DNA from: Pseudeuparius sepicola
Lineage: Eukaryota > Arthropoda > Insecta > Coleoptera > Anthribidae
Direction of reading: 5' to 3'
DNA: 64,000 nucleotides
Assembly: GCA_963920635.1 (NCBI GenBank)
Contig: OY987299.1
Location: 23,638,901-23,702,900, forward strand
Shown one piece after another: positions 33,601 through 45,600 of this stretch. Every line of letters begins with the position of its first letter. Position 1 is the first letter of the stretch. The notes under the pieces were generated by a model. The model searched no databases and was not told the origin of the DNA. It saw nothing but the letters and a program-made list of their open reading frames with translations. The translations under genes were made by a program, and so were the position numbers.

Positions 33601-36600
33601 AATCGCCGTCGATCACGAACCACCGAACCGAGTGAAAGCCGTATTATTTTCCAAAAAGGGTGACTGTTTTTGAAATCGAGTGCTGTGGGGTCGCAAATCA
33701 TATTTATTTGGGCCCTATTGTCTATTTGACGGTTTCATCTGCCCGTTTTTTCGGTTTTCTCGGTCACAAGTGGTTCTCATCGCACTCCACGAGGCCATCC
33801 ACCACCTCAGGTATGTCTATTCCCGCAATTTGAGGGTATTAGGTTCTATTTGTGTCATTTCCTTCCTCAGGCCTCTTATTCTAAGGCTGCGAAACAAGCC
33901 TTATCAACTCGTCGTTGTCTTACGTAACCGCCAACCACCTCCAGCTGCTGAGGACAAGGCATCAGAGTAGAAGGGCACGGTCCATTCGCCCTCCTCCCTT
34001 GGTACCTACCAAACTACTGAGTCGTCCACCAGAGCAATCTCCAGAGACGCGGCTGTTGCGCCGCACGAGTCAGACGTCGATAGGAGCTGAGAATACCCGG
34101 TGTCTCCAACAAGTCGATCACCCGACCCATGCAGATAAGTCTAAATTAAATGTAGAGCTCCACAATTTTGCCAGTTTATTTGCAAATACCAGTATACATA
34201 ATATATTTCATACAGGAATATACTTAGGGTATCACATAGGGTTGTATAACATGTTTAAAATTGTGTAACTCTGATGTAGCTACATCCCGGGACCAATAAC
34301 TGTTATTGATACACATTTGGTCTTCTTATTATTGCATTTAAGTGCCAACTGATTGGTGAGTAATTGTTTGTCGGATACCTACTATTAATATTTGAAAGTA
34401 TTACGTAATATTATACATATTTTTCGCCTCGTACCTCAGTTCCTAAAGGCATAACGTACCTTTTTTTTTTTAATAATATTTACTTTTATTTGCCTAGTCT
34501 GCCTAATTGTTTTAATGTAATTTATTTGTCATATTCTGACATAGATGTTGTTGCGTTCAAGTTTGGTGGAATCCCTACCTACCTATTTTATGCATTATTT
34601 AATGGCCCAATAAACTGTACCTGATTTACTAAATTTATGGTGTTATTATCATTTAATATTATCAGAGATTTTGGGAGGCAGGAGCCCATTTCCTGTTTTG
34701 GGGTGTTATATTTTGGGGCAAGAACCGCACAGGGTTGAAGACAGGTGGCGCTCATTAATTTTTATTTTAATTTTTTTCCCACCATCACGGCTAGATAGCT
34801 AGGGCCTACCCGCTTATGTTCTTTCCTAAAATCGTCTAATTTCTGCCACCGAACAACCAGTTCTCAATAGTTCTAAAGAAAAGTATTATAATTAGAATTG
34901 TTGGTAACAAGTTTTTGGCTGCCCAACGTGGATTTGTTTTGGGCTCACGGTATATTCGAGTGCGGTTTTTTTTTTTCGTTCTTGAATGCCGATTATTTTT
35001 GGATTTGTTTTTTCTACCTGTTGATTATTTTAATGCGTTGTAAACAATATATAGCCATTATTGTTACTAATCTAAATAGTTCTTAATTTTGTTCAGTTAT
35101 TGGGCCAAATTTCCTATAACAGTTTGATTTCAGGTGCTGCAGAAAACGACAAGTTTAAAGAATAAACAAACAACTTTGTTTTATTATTTGCTTTTCCTAC
35201 CCCCGTCACCAAAACTGAACGCATTTAAATCAATAAATAAAGGCAAGACAAATATATGTTTTCTCGAGCTACCGATAATAATCGAATTGGTTTAGATACT
35301 TTATCCCCGGAATTTTACGTATTTGTACGTATATTTTTTTGATTCACTGGTAGTTCCTTTTTTTAGGTGGGTACCAATATATAAGTGTTTTAGCTGGTAA
35401 TGTGTATTGGTATTTAAAGTGTTTATATGTTACGTAATTTTTCTTTATAGCAGTTTGAGGTGGTTGTCGAGTTTTTATTGCGGTTTTGTTGTTGCCCTTT
35501 CGCTCTCTTGAGGAAGAAGGGGGGTGCATTGTGTTTACTTTTTGCATGTCTATAAATCTTGTGTTTCTACATTCAAGTATCGCTTATTTGTTAGTAGATA
35601 GAAATTAGTTTTTGAGTGGATTTTTTTTATCGGAGTTGAGCTGCGAACGCGGAAATTTTGGAGTGGCGAAAATTTTTGTTGTTGTTGTATGATCTTAGAT
35701 TTTTTGTGGCAGTCGGTTTTTCTTATTATTAATAGCGTGTTAATTGAGATTTTTTTTTGTCATCCGATATTTTGCGGTACTGTTTTTAATACTGAGATTT
35801 AATAACTAGAAATTATATTATTTCTTATTGAGGCAATACAAGCTTACCATTAGTTTAAAAATAATTAAGTAAGTTAAAGAGTTAATAGAAATAGCCTACA
35901 AGAGGTAGAATATTTTCTAGAATGGATGTTAACAGGCTTTTGAGCGACGAGCTTAGTTATGAGCTCTATGTTAGAGGTCTTTCATTTCAGGGTACAGTAG
36001 CTGAGAAACGGAGCGCGTTGAGGGGTGCATTGCGCCTTGAGAAAGCTTCTGGTCGTAACGATGACCCGTCGATTATTTTGGATTTTCAAGCGGAAATAGA
36101 AACTTGTGATGGAAAACTTAGATCATTGGCGCTAGATATCGAGAGTTTTGACCAATCGAACCGAAATAATGAATACCAGCGGATTAATTCGCGTCTTTTA
36201 CATATTAGCTCGCGCTTGGCAAAACTTAGAACAGTTAATGCGGAGGAGTTTGATAGGAAATCAGAGCTCGCCCGGTGCTTTATACTTATAGACCGATTGG
36301 AGGTTCTTGTAGCTACTGACGGTTCAGAAATTGCCCAACACGCTCATACTCGTTCAATTTTGGACGAACCAAACATTCTCATTCCGGAAGTTGTTCACAA
36401 TAGTACGCCGCATGCCTTATCTAACACCGCACATCCTCAATTATTAATTAGTTTTGACGACGAAAATCAGGCGCATTGCAATAACGGTACGTCGCGTGCG
36501 TTATCTAACACCGCACCTCCTCAATTGTTAATTGGTTTTGATGATAAAGTTGGTAGTGGTAGGCACACCGAACCTAGAGCTGGGAGTTTGTTTCGAGACG

Positions 36601-39600
36601 GTCGATTTTCCGCCGAAAACCCCCAAGATATCCGCCTGCCATCACACATTAGTCGCATGCCGCGAAGTAATGGGTCCTCGCGTGATGTTGTCGATTCTCG
36701 TACTTCGATCTATTCCCGACCGCCTCGCAGGGTGAGTTTTCAATCTTCCGCGGACACTGCTAGGGCCACGAATCAATCCAGTAACCCTTTTCTGAGTTCT
36801 TCGGTGGAAGGGGACCGTCGCACTCCTCAACCAGCACCTTCATTGCAGTCTACATTTAATAACGCCGTTCCACCCTCAACGTCATCCCCTACACAGGACC
36901 TCGCGGGCGTGATGAAACAACTTGCGGAGATTTTCTCTACGACACTTAATCGCCAAGAGACATTTATTGATTTGAGGAAACTTAATCTAGTATATGATGG
37001 TAAGGGTAGCGTTACGAGTTTTTTAGAACGGATAGAGGATATTCGTAAATCCAGGGGAATTAGTAAGGATAAACTGTTTAGGGCCGCGCCGGAAATGTTC
37101 GCGGGAGAGGCACAAAATTTTTACAGGACTCGCACTTTTTACTCATGGGACGATTTGGTTGTACAGCTCCGTGAACGGTTCTTGATTCCGTATTATGATG
37201 AACATCTTATGATGGAAATCCGAAGGCATACCCAGGGTGAAAGGGAAGGTATTTCTGCGTATGTTGATGTTATGGAGTGTCTCTTCCGGAAATTAACCTA
37301 TCAGGTCCCTGAGGAGAGTCGTTTGTCCATGATACGAAAAGGAGTAAGACCAGCGGTTCAGGAGAAGCTTGCGTTGCAGGACATAACTACCGTGGAGGGG
37401 CTCTATCGGTTCGGTAGGCTGTTAGATGAAGCTGAGGTCAGTGCGAGGGAGTACCAACCACCTCCAACGAATTACAGAAATTTATTAGAACCTGGCTTAG
37501 CTTACCATCGGCCTTCCAGTAATATTAGCTTAATAAATACCGACTCTATGCCTAAAAATTCAAGTGGTTTTCATGGCCCACCGAGCCACTGTCCTTCGGA
37601 ACCGTCGGTTTCAATTGCCGCAACCGTTGCGTCTCTTTGCTGGAATTGCCAAAGTCCCAATCATCGCTTTCAAAAATGCGATAAACCCCTATCTCGTTTT
37701 TGCTTCAAGTGCGGCAATCCGAATTCAACAGCTAGGTCTTGTGAAAGATGTCAAAAAAAAACGTAAAAGCGGGTGCTCGGCAGTGAGCACCAACCGACAC
37801 ATTAGCATTTCCACGACAACAACTGGTAATATTCAAATTTCCCCAACTCTCTGGTATATCTTTTCTGAAAAGGAGGCCGATGAGCGCGTTTATTTAGATG
37901 TCGATATTTTTGGGAAATCATTTACAGGCTTGTTAGATTCCGGGGCCAATCGTGTCTTTTTGGGTGGTCCGGGTTGGAGTATTTTGGAATCAGTTTGTAG
38001 GCTGAATACGAAAGATCAGCCTTACTGTATTCTAGCCGATGGCAAGCGTAGTAGGAGTATTGGGAAAATTTCAGTACCTATTGTTCTCAAAGGGAGAACC
38101 CACATATTTGACATTATAGTTGCGCCATCATTACCTCTTCCTCTTGTCTTGGGAATGGATTTTTGGAAACGCATGAAAATTATCACTGATATGAATGCAG
38201 GAGAGTGGACTTTTCGTACTGAACCTGTCATGGAAGATTGCGGTTCTATTCAAGCTTACGAGGTGTTGACCTCTGACGAACGGGAAAAATTGGATAAATT
38301 AATTGAGTTAACTTTTTATAATTTCTCCAATTTGATAGCTAGTACGCCGCTGGTGGAACACAAAATTGAACTCAAAGCAGGAGTTGAACCGATTAAACAA
38401 CGCCATTATCCTCTCTCGCCGACTACAAAAATTTGTCAATGAAGAACTTGAGGACATGCTGCAAAACGATATAATTGAACTATCCACGTCTCCATGGTCC
38501 TCTCAGATAGTCATACATATAATTTACGAAGGCGTTCGGACCGCTTTGCTTTAAATCAGAAGGTTTGGAAGCGAAATTATGTCAATTCCGATGCATCCAG
38601 GTATTTCACGTCAAAGCTGGCGCCTAAGTATGCGGGACCCTACACCGTTAAGATACTTTCGCCTTGGTCTTATGAACTTCGGGACTCATTGGGACGCTCG
38701 GCCGGCGTATGGCACGCCAAGGACTTGAAGGCGCACTCCGATGACACCGCCTCCGACACCGACGAAAATCCATAAAAAGAAAAGAAAAAGTTTCCTTTCA
38801 CTGGTCCTAAGTCGATCGGCATGTTGTGTGTGTTCTTGACTTGATTTGGTTCTTTAGACCTACAGGGTCTTCTATAGTCACGAATGCGATATTAGTGGTC
38901 GAAAATAGGACAATATTTTTTTTTGCTAATTCAGATTAGCCTACATAGGTTCTATTGGAACGATCTAATGTGCAAGGAATACTTCCATCTTCTTTTTATT
39001 AATAAAGTATCCACTCAACTCAGGTTTTCTTTAGTTCTTAGTTTGTGCGTAAAATGTGTATATATGTGTTCCTAAGAAAGTTTCCAAGAAACTTTCTCCG
39101 GGTAGGAGAGGGATTTGTTACGGGCTTAAAATCTGTTTTATTAATAATTTTGTTAGTCCTATTATCTTCTGGTAGATTCTAATGATCCGTGAAAATCTTT
39201 CTCCTTGTTTATTACATTTATTTTTAGGTTTTAATAAATAAATAATTTAATAAGTTGTTAATTCATATTATTTGAACTTGTGAAAGATGTCAAAAAAAAC
39301 GTAAAAGCGGGTGCTCGGCAGTGAGCACCAACCGACACATTAGCATTTCCACGACAACAACTGGTAATATTCAAATTTCCCCAACTCTCTGGTATATCTT
39401 TTCTGAAAAGGAAGCCGATGAGCGCGTTTATTTAGATGTCGATATTTTTGGGAAATCATTTACAGGCTTGTTAGATTCCGGGGCCAATCGTGTCTTTTTG
39501 GGTGGTCCGGGTTGGAGTATTTTGGAATCAGTTTGTAGGCTGAATACGAAAGATCAGCCTTACTGTATTCTAGCCGATGGCAAGCGTAGTAGGAGTATTG

Positions 39601-42600
39601 GGAAAATTTCAGTACCTATTGTTCTCAAAGGGAGAACCCACATATTTGACATTATAGTTGCGCCATCATTACCTCTTCCTCTTGTCTTGGGAATGGATTT
39701 TTGGAAACGCATGAAAATTATCACTGATATGAATGCAGGAGAGTGGACTTTTCGTACTGAACCTGTCATGGAAGATTGCGGTTCTATTCAAGCTTACGAG
39801 GTGTTGACCTCTGACGAACGGGAAAAATTGGATAAATTAATTGAGTTAACTTTTTATAATTTCTCCAATTTGATAGCTAGTACGCCGCTGGTGGAACACA
39901 AAATTGAACTCAAAGCAGGAGTTGAACCGATTAAACAACGCCATTATCCTCTCTCGCCGACTTTACAAAAATTTGTCAATGAAGAACTTGAGGACATGCT
40001 GCAAAACGATATAATTGAACTATCCACGTCTCCATGGTCCTCTCCGATAGTAATGATTAAAAAGAAAAATAGTCAAAAGTATAGGTTTTGTGTAGATTAC
40101 CGGGCTCTGAATAAAGTTTCTATTCCAGATGCGTATCCTATCCCTTTTGTTAGTGCCACTTTAGACAAGTTGCGCGACGCTAGATATTTAACAACTCTCG
40201 ATATAAAGTCCGCCTATTGGCATATCCCGGTAGAAAAAGAGTCTCGGCCGCTTACAGCTTTTACGGTGCCCACACGGGGATTATATCAGTTCAAACGTAT
40301 GCCTTTCGGTTTACATTCAGCGCCGGCAACTTGGCAACGTTTAATTGATCAGGTAATTGGAGTGGATCTTGAACAGTACGTTTTTGTGTATTTGGACGAT
40401 GTAATCGTCTGTACGCCAACATTCGAGAAGCATTATGAGGTACTATCCAAAGTACTGTCTCGCTTAAGCAAGGCAGGTCTTACTCTTAATAAAGATAAAT
40501 GTAACTTCTGTAAACAGGAACTCCGTTATTTGGGTTATGTAGTAAATGCTTCCGGTCTATTAGTTGATCCCGAGAAAGTGGATGCTATTTTAAAAATACC
40601 AACTCCCCGGAATCCGCGTGAAGTTCGTCGAATTGTTGGCCTTGCAAGTTGGTATAGGCGGTTTGTTCCAAATTTCTCTACTATTGTCGCACCGCTAACG
40701 TCGCTATTATGCAAAAACGTTAAATTTCAGTGGACCGAGTCCTGTAGTGAAGCTTTATCGAAGATAAAAGACTTTCTGGTATCTGCGCCAGTTCTGTCAT
40801 GCCCAAATTTTGACCTCCCATTTTCAATTCAGACTGATGCTTCCGATTACGGCCTAGGAGCCGTGTTGACCCAGATCTATCCGGATGGTACCGAGCATGT
40901 TATTTGTTATCTTAGCCGATCCCTTAATAAAAACGAGCGAAAGTTCAGCACCACCGAGAAAGAGTGTTTGGCGGTTCTCTTTGCAATTGAGAGGCTTAGG
41001 CCCTACGTCGAGGGTTCTCATTTTACCGTCGTGACAGATCATCATAGCCTTAAATGGCTTCATTCCATTAAAGATCCCGTTGGTCGGATCGCGAGATGGT
41101 CTATCCGGCTCCAACAATATTCTTTTGATGTCGTACATCGAAAGGGAAAGGACAATGTCGTCCCTGACGCCCTATCGAGATCAGTCCCGGTTCTTGACGC
41201 CGTCCTCGCAGTAGATGAACTTCCTATCGCCCCCGTCCGAGACACTTGGTACCTCAGGATGCTGGATAGAGTATCGCAAAATCCTGCTCAGTTTCCTTTG
41301 TGGAGGATCGAGGGCAATCAACTGTTTAAGTTGGTTAAAGCTCCCTATCCTGATTTATCTGGTGAAAATTCTTGGAGAAGGGTTGTTCCTAGAGAGCAAA
41401 GAAACCACATCATTCGCTCTTGTCACGATCCCCCGACCTGCGGGCCACTGTGGAATCTTTAAAACTGCTGCTAGAGTCGCCTCAAAATATTATTGGCCAA
41501 AGCTCAAAACCTCTGTCGCTAAATATGTTCGCCGATGCGCTATTTGCAAACAAAGCCAGAACTTAAAAAGCCCGCAGGCCAGATGTTAAGTGCTCCGAGC
41601 ACCACTATGAGACCATGGGAGCTTCTTAGTATGGACCTTGTTGGACCGCTACCGCGGTCTACGTCGGGTCATTCCTATATTTTGTCCGTACAAGACTGCT
41701 TCAGCAAGTTCGTGTTGTTGTTTCCCCTTCGTCTGGCCACTGCCTCTAGCGTCATAAAATGGGTAGAGGATCATGTATTTTTGATATTTGGTACTCCCTC
41801 TAGTGTTATCGTGGATAACGGAGTGCAGTTTCGGAGTAGGTTGTTTCGGGACCTCATGGAACGCTATGACGTAAGAATAAAATATATCGCTAATTACCAT
41901 CCTCAAGCCAATCCCGTTGAAAGAGTACACAGAGTAATCAAGAATATGTTGAGCGCTTATGTGGGTGATAACCATCGGTCGTGGGACAAATATTTGCCAA
42001 AGATCGCGTGCGCCATCAGATCGTCTAAGCACGAAGTCACGGGATTGACACCGAATTTTGTTGTATTCGGTCGCGAGGTACCACTTGAGGGACGGGCTAC
42101 TCTAAATCCGGAATCTGGGCCGATCCAGGATTTTAATCTCCGCGCCGGGGCTCTCCGGAGTGTTTTCGAAGATGTTCAGAAAAGGCTATCTGATGCTTAC
42201 CAGCGACGTCGTCATACATATAATTTACGAAGGCGTTCGGACCGCTTTGCTTTAAATCAGAAGGTTTGGAAGCGAAATTATGTCAATTCCGATGCATCCA
42301 GGTATTTCACGTCAAAGCTGGCGCCTAAGTATGCGGGACCCTACACCGTTAAGATACTTTCGCCTTGGTCTTATGAACTTCGGGACTCATTGGGACGCTC
42401 GGCCGGCGTATGGCACGCCAAGGACTTGAAGGCGCACTCCGATGACACCGCCTCCGACACCGACGAAAATCCATAAAAAGAAAAGAAAAAGTTTCCTTTC
42501 ACTGGTCCTAAGTCGATCGGCATGTTGTGTGTGTTCTTGACTTGATTTGGTTCTTTAGACCTACAGGGTCTTCTATAGTCACGAATGCGATATTAGTGGT

Positions 42601-45600
42601 CGAAAATAGGACTATTTTTTTTTGTTGCTAATTCAGATTAGCCTACATAGGTTCTATTGGAACGATCTAATGTGCAAGGAATACTTCCATCTTCTTTTTA
42701 TTAATAAAGTATCCACTCAACTCAGGTTTTCTTTAGTTCTTAGTTTGTGCGTAAAATGTGTATATATGTGTTCCTAAGAAAGTTTCCAAGAAACTTTCTC
42801 CGGGTAGGAGAGGGATTTGTTACGGGCTTAAAATCTGTTTTATTAATAATTTTGTTAGTCCTATTATCTTCTGGTAGATTCTAATGATCCGTGAAAATCT
42901 TTCTCCTTGTCTATTACATTTATTTTTAGGTTTTAATAAATAAATAATTTAATAAGTTGTTAATTCATATTATTTGAACTTTTCTTGGGCTATTGAATAT
43001 TGTAGATCTGTGGGTTGCTTAGTTTTGGACCGCTTGGTATATTTCTAAAATGCTCGAATGCACCGATTCTTGTCGCTAGGCCGAGGAAGGCACCTTTTCG
43101 ACCTCCAAAATTCACCTTCCGGGTCAGTAAGACAATCGCCGTCGATCACGAACCACCGAACCGAGTGAAAGCCGTATTATTTTCCAAAAAGGGTGACTGT
43201 TTTTGAAATCGAGTGCTGCGGGGTCGCAAATCATATTTATTTGGGCCCTATTGTCTATTTGACGGTTTCATCTGCCCGTTTTTCCTGTTTTCTCGGTCAC
43301 AAGTGGTTCTCATCGCACTCCACGAGGCCATCCACCACCTCAGGTATGTCTATTCCCGCAATTTGAGGGTATTAGGTTCTATTTGTGTCATTTCCTTCCT
43401 CAGGCCTCTTATTCTAAGGCTGCGAAACAAGCCTTATCAACTCGTCGTTGTCTTACGTAACCGCCAACCACCTCCAGCTGCTGAGGACAAGGCATCAGAG
43501 TAGAAGGGCACGGTCCATTCGCCCTCCTCCCTTGGTACCTACCAAACTACTGAGTCGTCCACCAGAGCAATCGCCAGAGACGCGGCTGTTACGCCGCACG
43601 AGTCAGACGTCGATAGGAGCTGAGAATACCCGGTGTCTCCAACAAGTCGATCACCCGACCCATGCAGATAAGTCTAAATTAAATGTAGAGCTCCACAATT
43701 TTGCTAGTTTATTTGCAAATACCAGTATACATAATATATTTCATACAGGAATATACTTAGGGTATCACATAGGGTTGTATAACATGTTTAAAATTGTGTA
43801 ACTCTGATGTAGCTACATCCCGGGACCAATAACTGTTATTGATACACATTTGGTCTTCTTATTATTGCATTTAAGTGCCAACTGATTGGTGAGTAATTGT
43901 TTGTCGGATACCTACTATTAATATTTGAAAGTACTACGTAATATTATACATATTTTTCGCCTCGTACCTCAGTTCCTAAAGGCATAACGTACCTTTTTTT
44001 TTAATTATTTACTTTTATTTGCCTAGTCTGCCTAATTGTTTTAATGTAATTTATTTGTCATATTCTGACATAGATGTTGTTGCGTTCAAGTTTGGTGGAA
44101 TCCCTACCTACCTATTTTATGCATTATTTAATGGCCCAATAAACTACCTGATTTACTAAATTTATGGTGTTATTATCATTTAATATTATCAGAGATTTTG
44201 GGAGGCAGGAGCCCATTTCCTGTTTTGGGGTGTTATATTTTGGGGCAAGAACCGCACAGGGTTGAAGACAGGTGGCGCTCATTGATTTTTTATTTTATTT
44301 TTTTTCCCACCATCACGGCTAGCTAGCTAGGGCCTACCCGCTTATGTTCTTTCCTAAAATCGTCTAATTTCTGCCACCGAACAACCAGTTCTCAATAGTT
44401 CTAAAGAAAAGTATTATAATTAGAATTGTTGGTAACAATCCTTGTGAAAACGGCGAAAATCGGACCAGAAACAATGGAATTATAATTTTTTCCCCAAAGG
44501 GATGCAGGGGGTAGTTTTGTCCGGCAATTTTTTTCAACCGCGGATTGGTGCTTCTGGAATAATTTTGAACGTCCTTGCTAAAAATGGCGAGGATCCTACC
44601 AAAAACAACTTCGGGGGTGGGAAGGGGTAGTTTTTTTCCGGCAGTTTTTTTTTTTTATTTCTGAGACTGACTTTTTTAACATCCTTGTGAAAACGGCGAA
44701 AATCGGACCAGACACAATGGAACTATCATTTTTTTCCCCAAAGGGATGCAGGGGGTAGTTTTGTCCGGCAATTTTCTTCAACCGCGGATTGGTGCTTCTG
44801 GAATAATTTTGAACGTCCTTGCTAAAAATGGCGAGGATCTGACCAAAAACAACTTCGGGGGTGGGAAGGGGTAGTTTTTTCCGGAAGTTTTTTTTATTTC
44901 TGAGACTGACTTTTTTAACATCCTTGTGAAAACGGCGAAAATCGGACCAGAAACAATGGAGTTATCATTTTTTCCCTAAAGGGATGCAGGGGGTAGTTTT
45001 GTCCGGCAATTTTTTTCAACCGCGGATTGGTGCTTCTGGAATAATTTTGAACGTCCTTGCTAAAAATGGCGAGGAAATGACCAAAAACAACTTCGGCGGT
45101 GGAAAGGGGTAGTTTTTTCCGGCAGTTTTTTTTTTATTTATGAGACTGACTTTTTTAACATCCTTGTGAAAACGGTGAAAATCGGACCAGAAACAATGGA
45201 GTTATCATTTTTTTCCCTAAAGGGACGCAGGGGGTAGTTTTGTCCGGCAATTTTTTTCAACCGCGGATTGGTGCTTCTGGAATAATTTTGAACGTCCTTG
45301 CTAAAAATGGCGAGGATCCGACCAAAAACAACTTCGGGGGTGGGAAGGGGTAGTTTTTTTCCGGCAGTTTTTTTTTATTTCTGAGACTGACTTTTTTAAC
45401 ATCCTTGTGAAAACGGCGAAAATCGGACCAGAAACAATGGAACTATCATTTTTTTCCCTAAAGGGATGCAGGGGGTAGTTTTGTCCGGCAATTTTTTTCA
45501 ACCTCGGATTGGTGCTTCTGGAATAATTTTGAACGTCCTTGCTAAATAAATTAAAAGTAAAAAAATATTTTTAAAAAAAGCTTTTATTTAAATGCGCTAA

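Larger units (their letters stand above)
33285..44437 (+). mobile_element. Ty3/gypsy LTR retrotransposon, rearranged, 11.15 kb
   Basis: LTRs of 1625 bp (33285-34909) and 1620 bp (42818-44437) begin TGTTACGGGC and end GGTAACA. ATCC is duplicated at 33281-33284 and 44438-44441. Internal order: leader, gag (35922), deleted pol (37743-38775), 3' region, a 163-bp LTR start (39116-39278), second pol (39279-42476), 3' region, polypurine tract. Shared segments of the two pol copies and both LTRs are nearly identical, so insertion and rearrangement are recent. No env frame is seen. Confidence 0.92.

Noticed and set aside
33482..34268. Three conserved frames in the gypsy LTR (also at 43015-43801)
   Set aside because: Conservation is explained by LTR identity; no start context or known domain.
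37564..37766. Frame upstream of pol overlapping the gag C-terminus as a separate gene
   Set aside because: It is the pol-phase shadow of gag; pol is expected to be reached by frameshifting, not by its own start.
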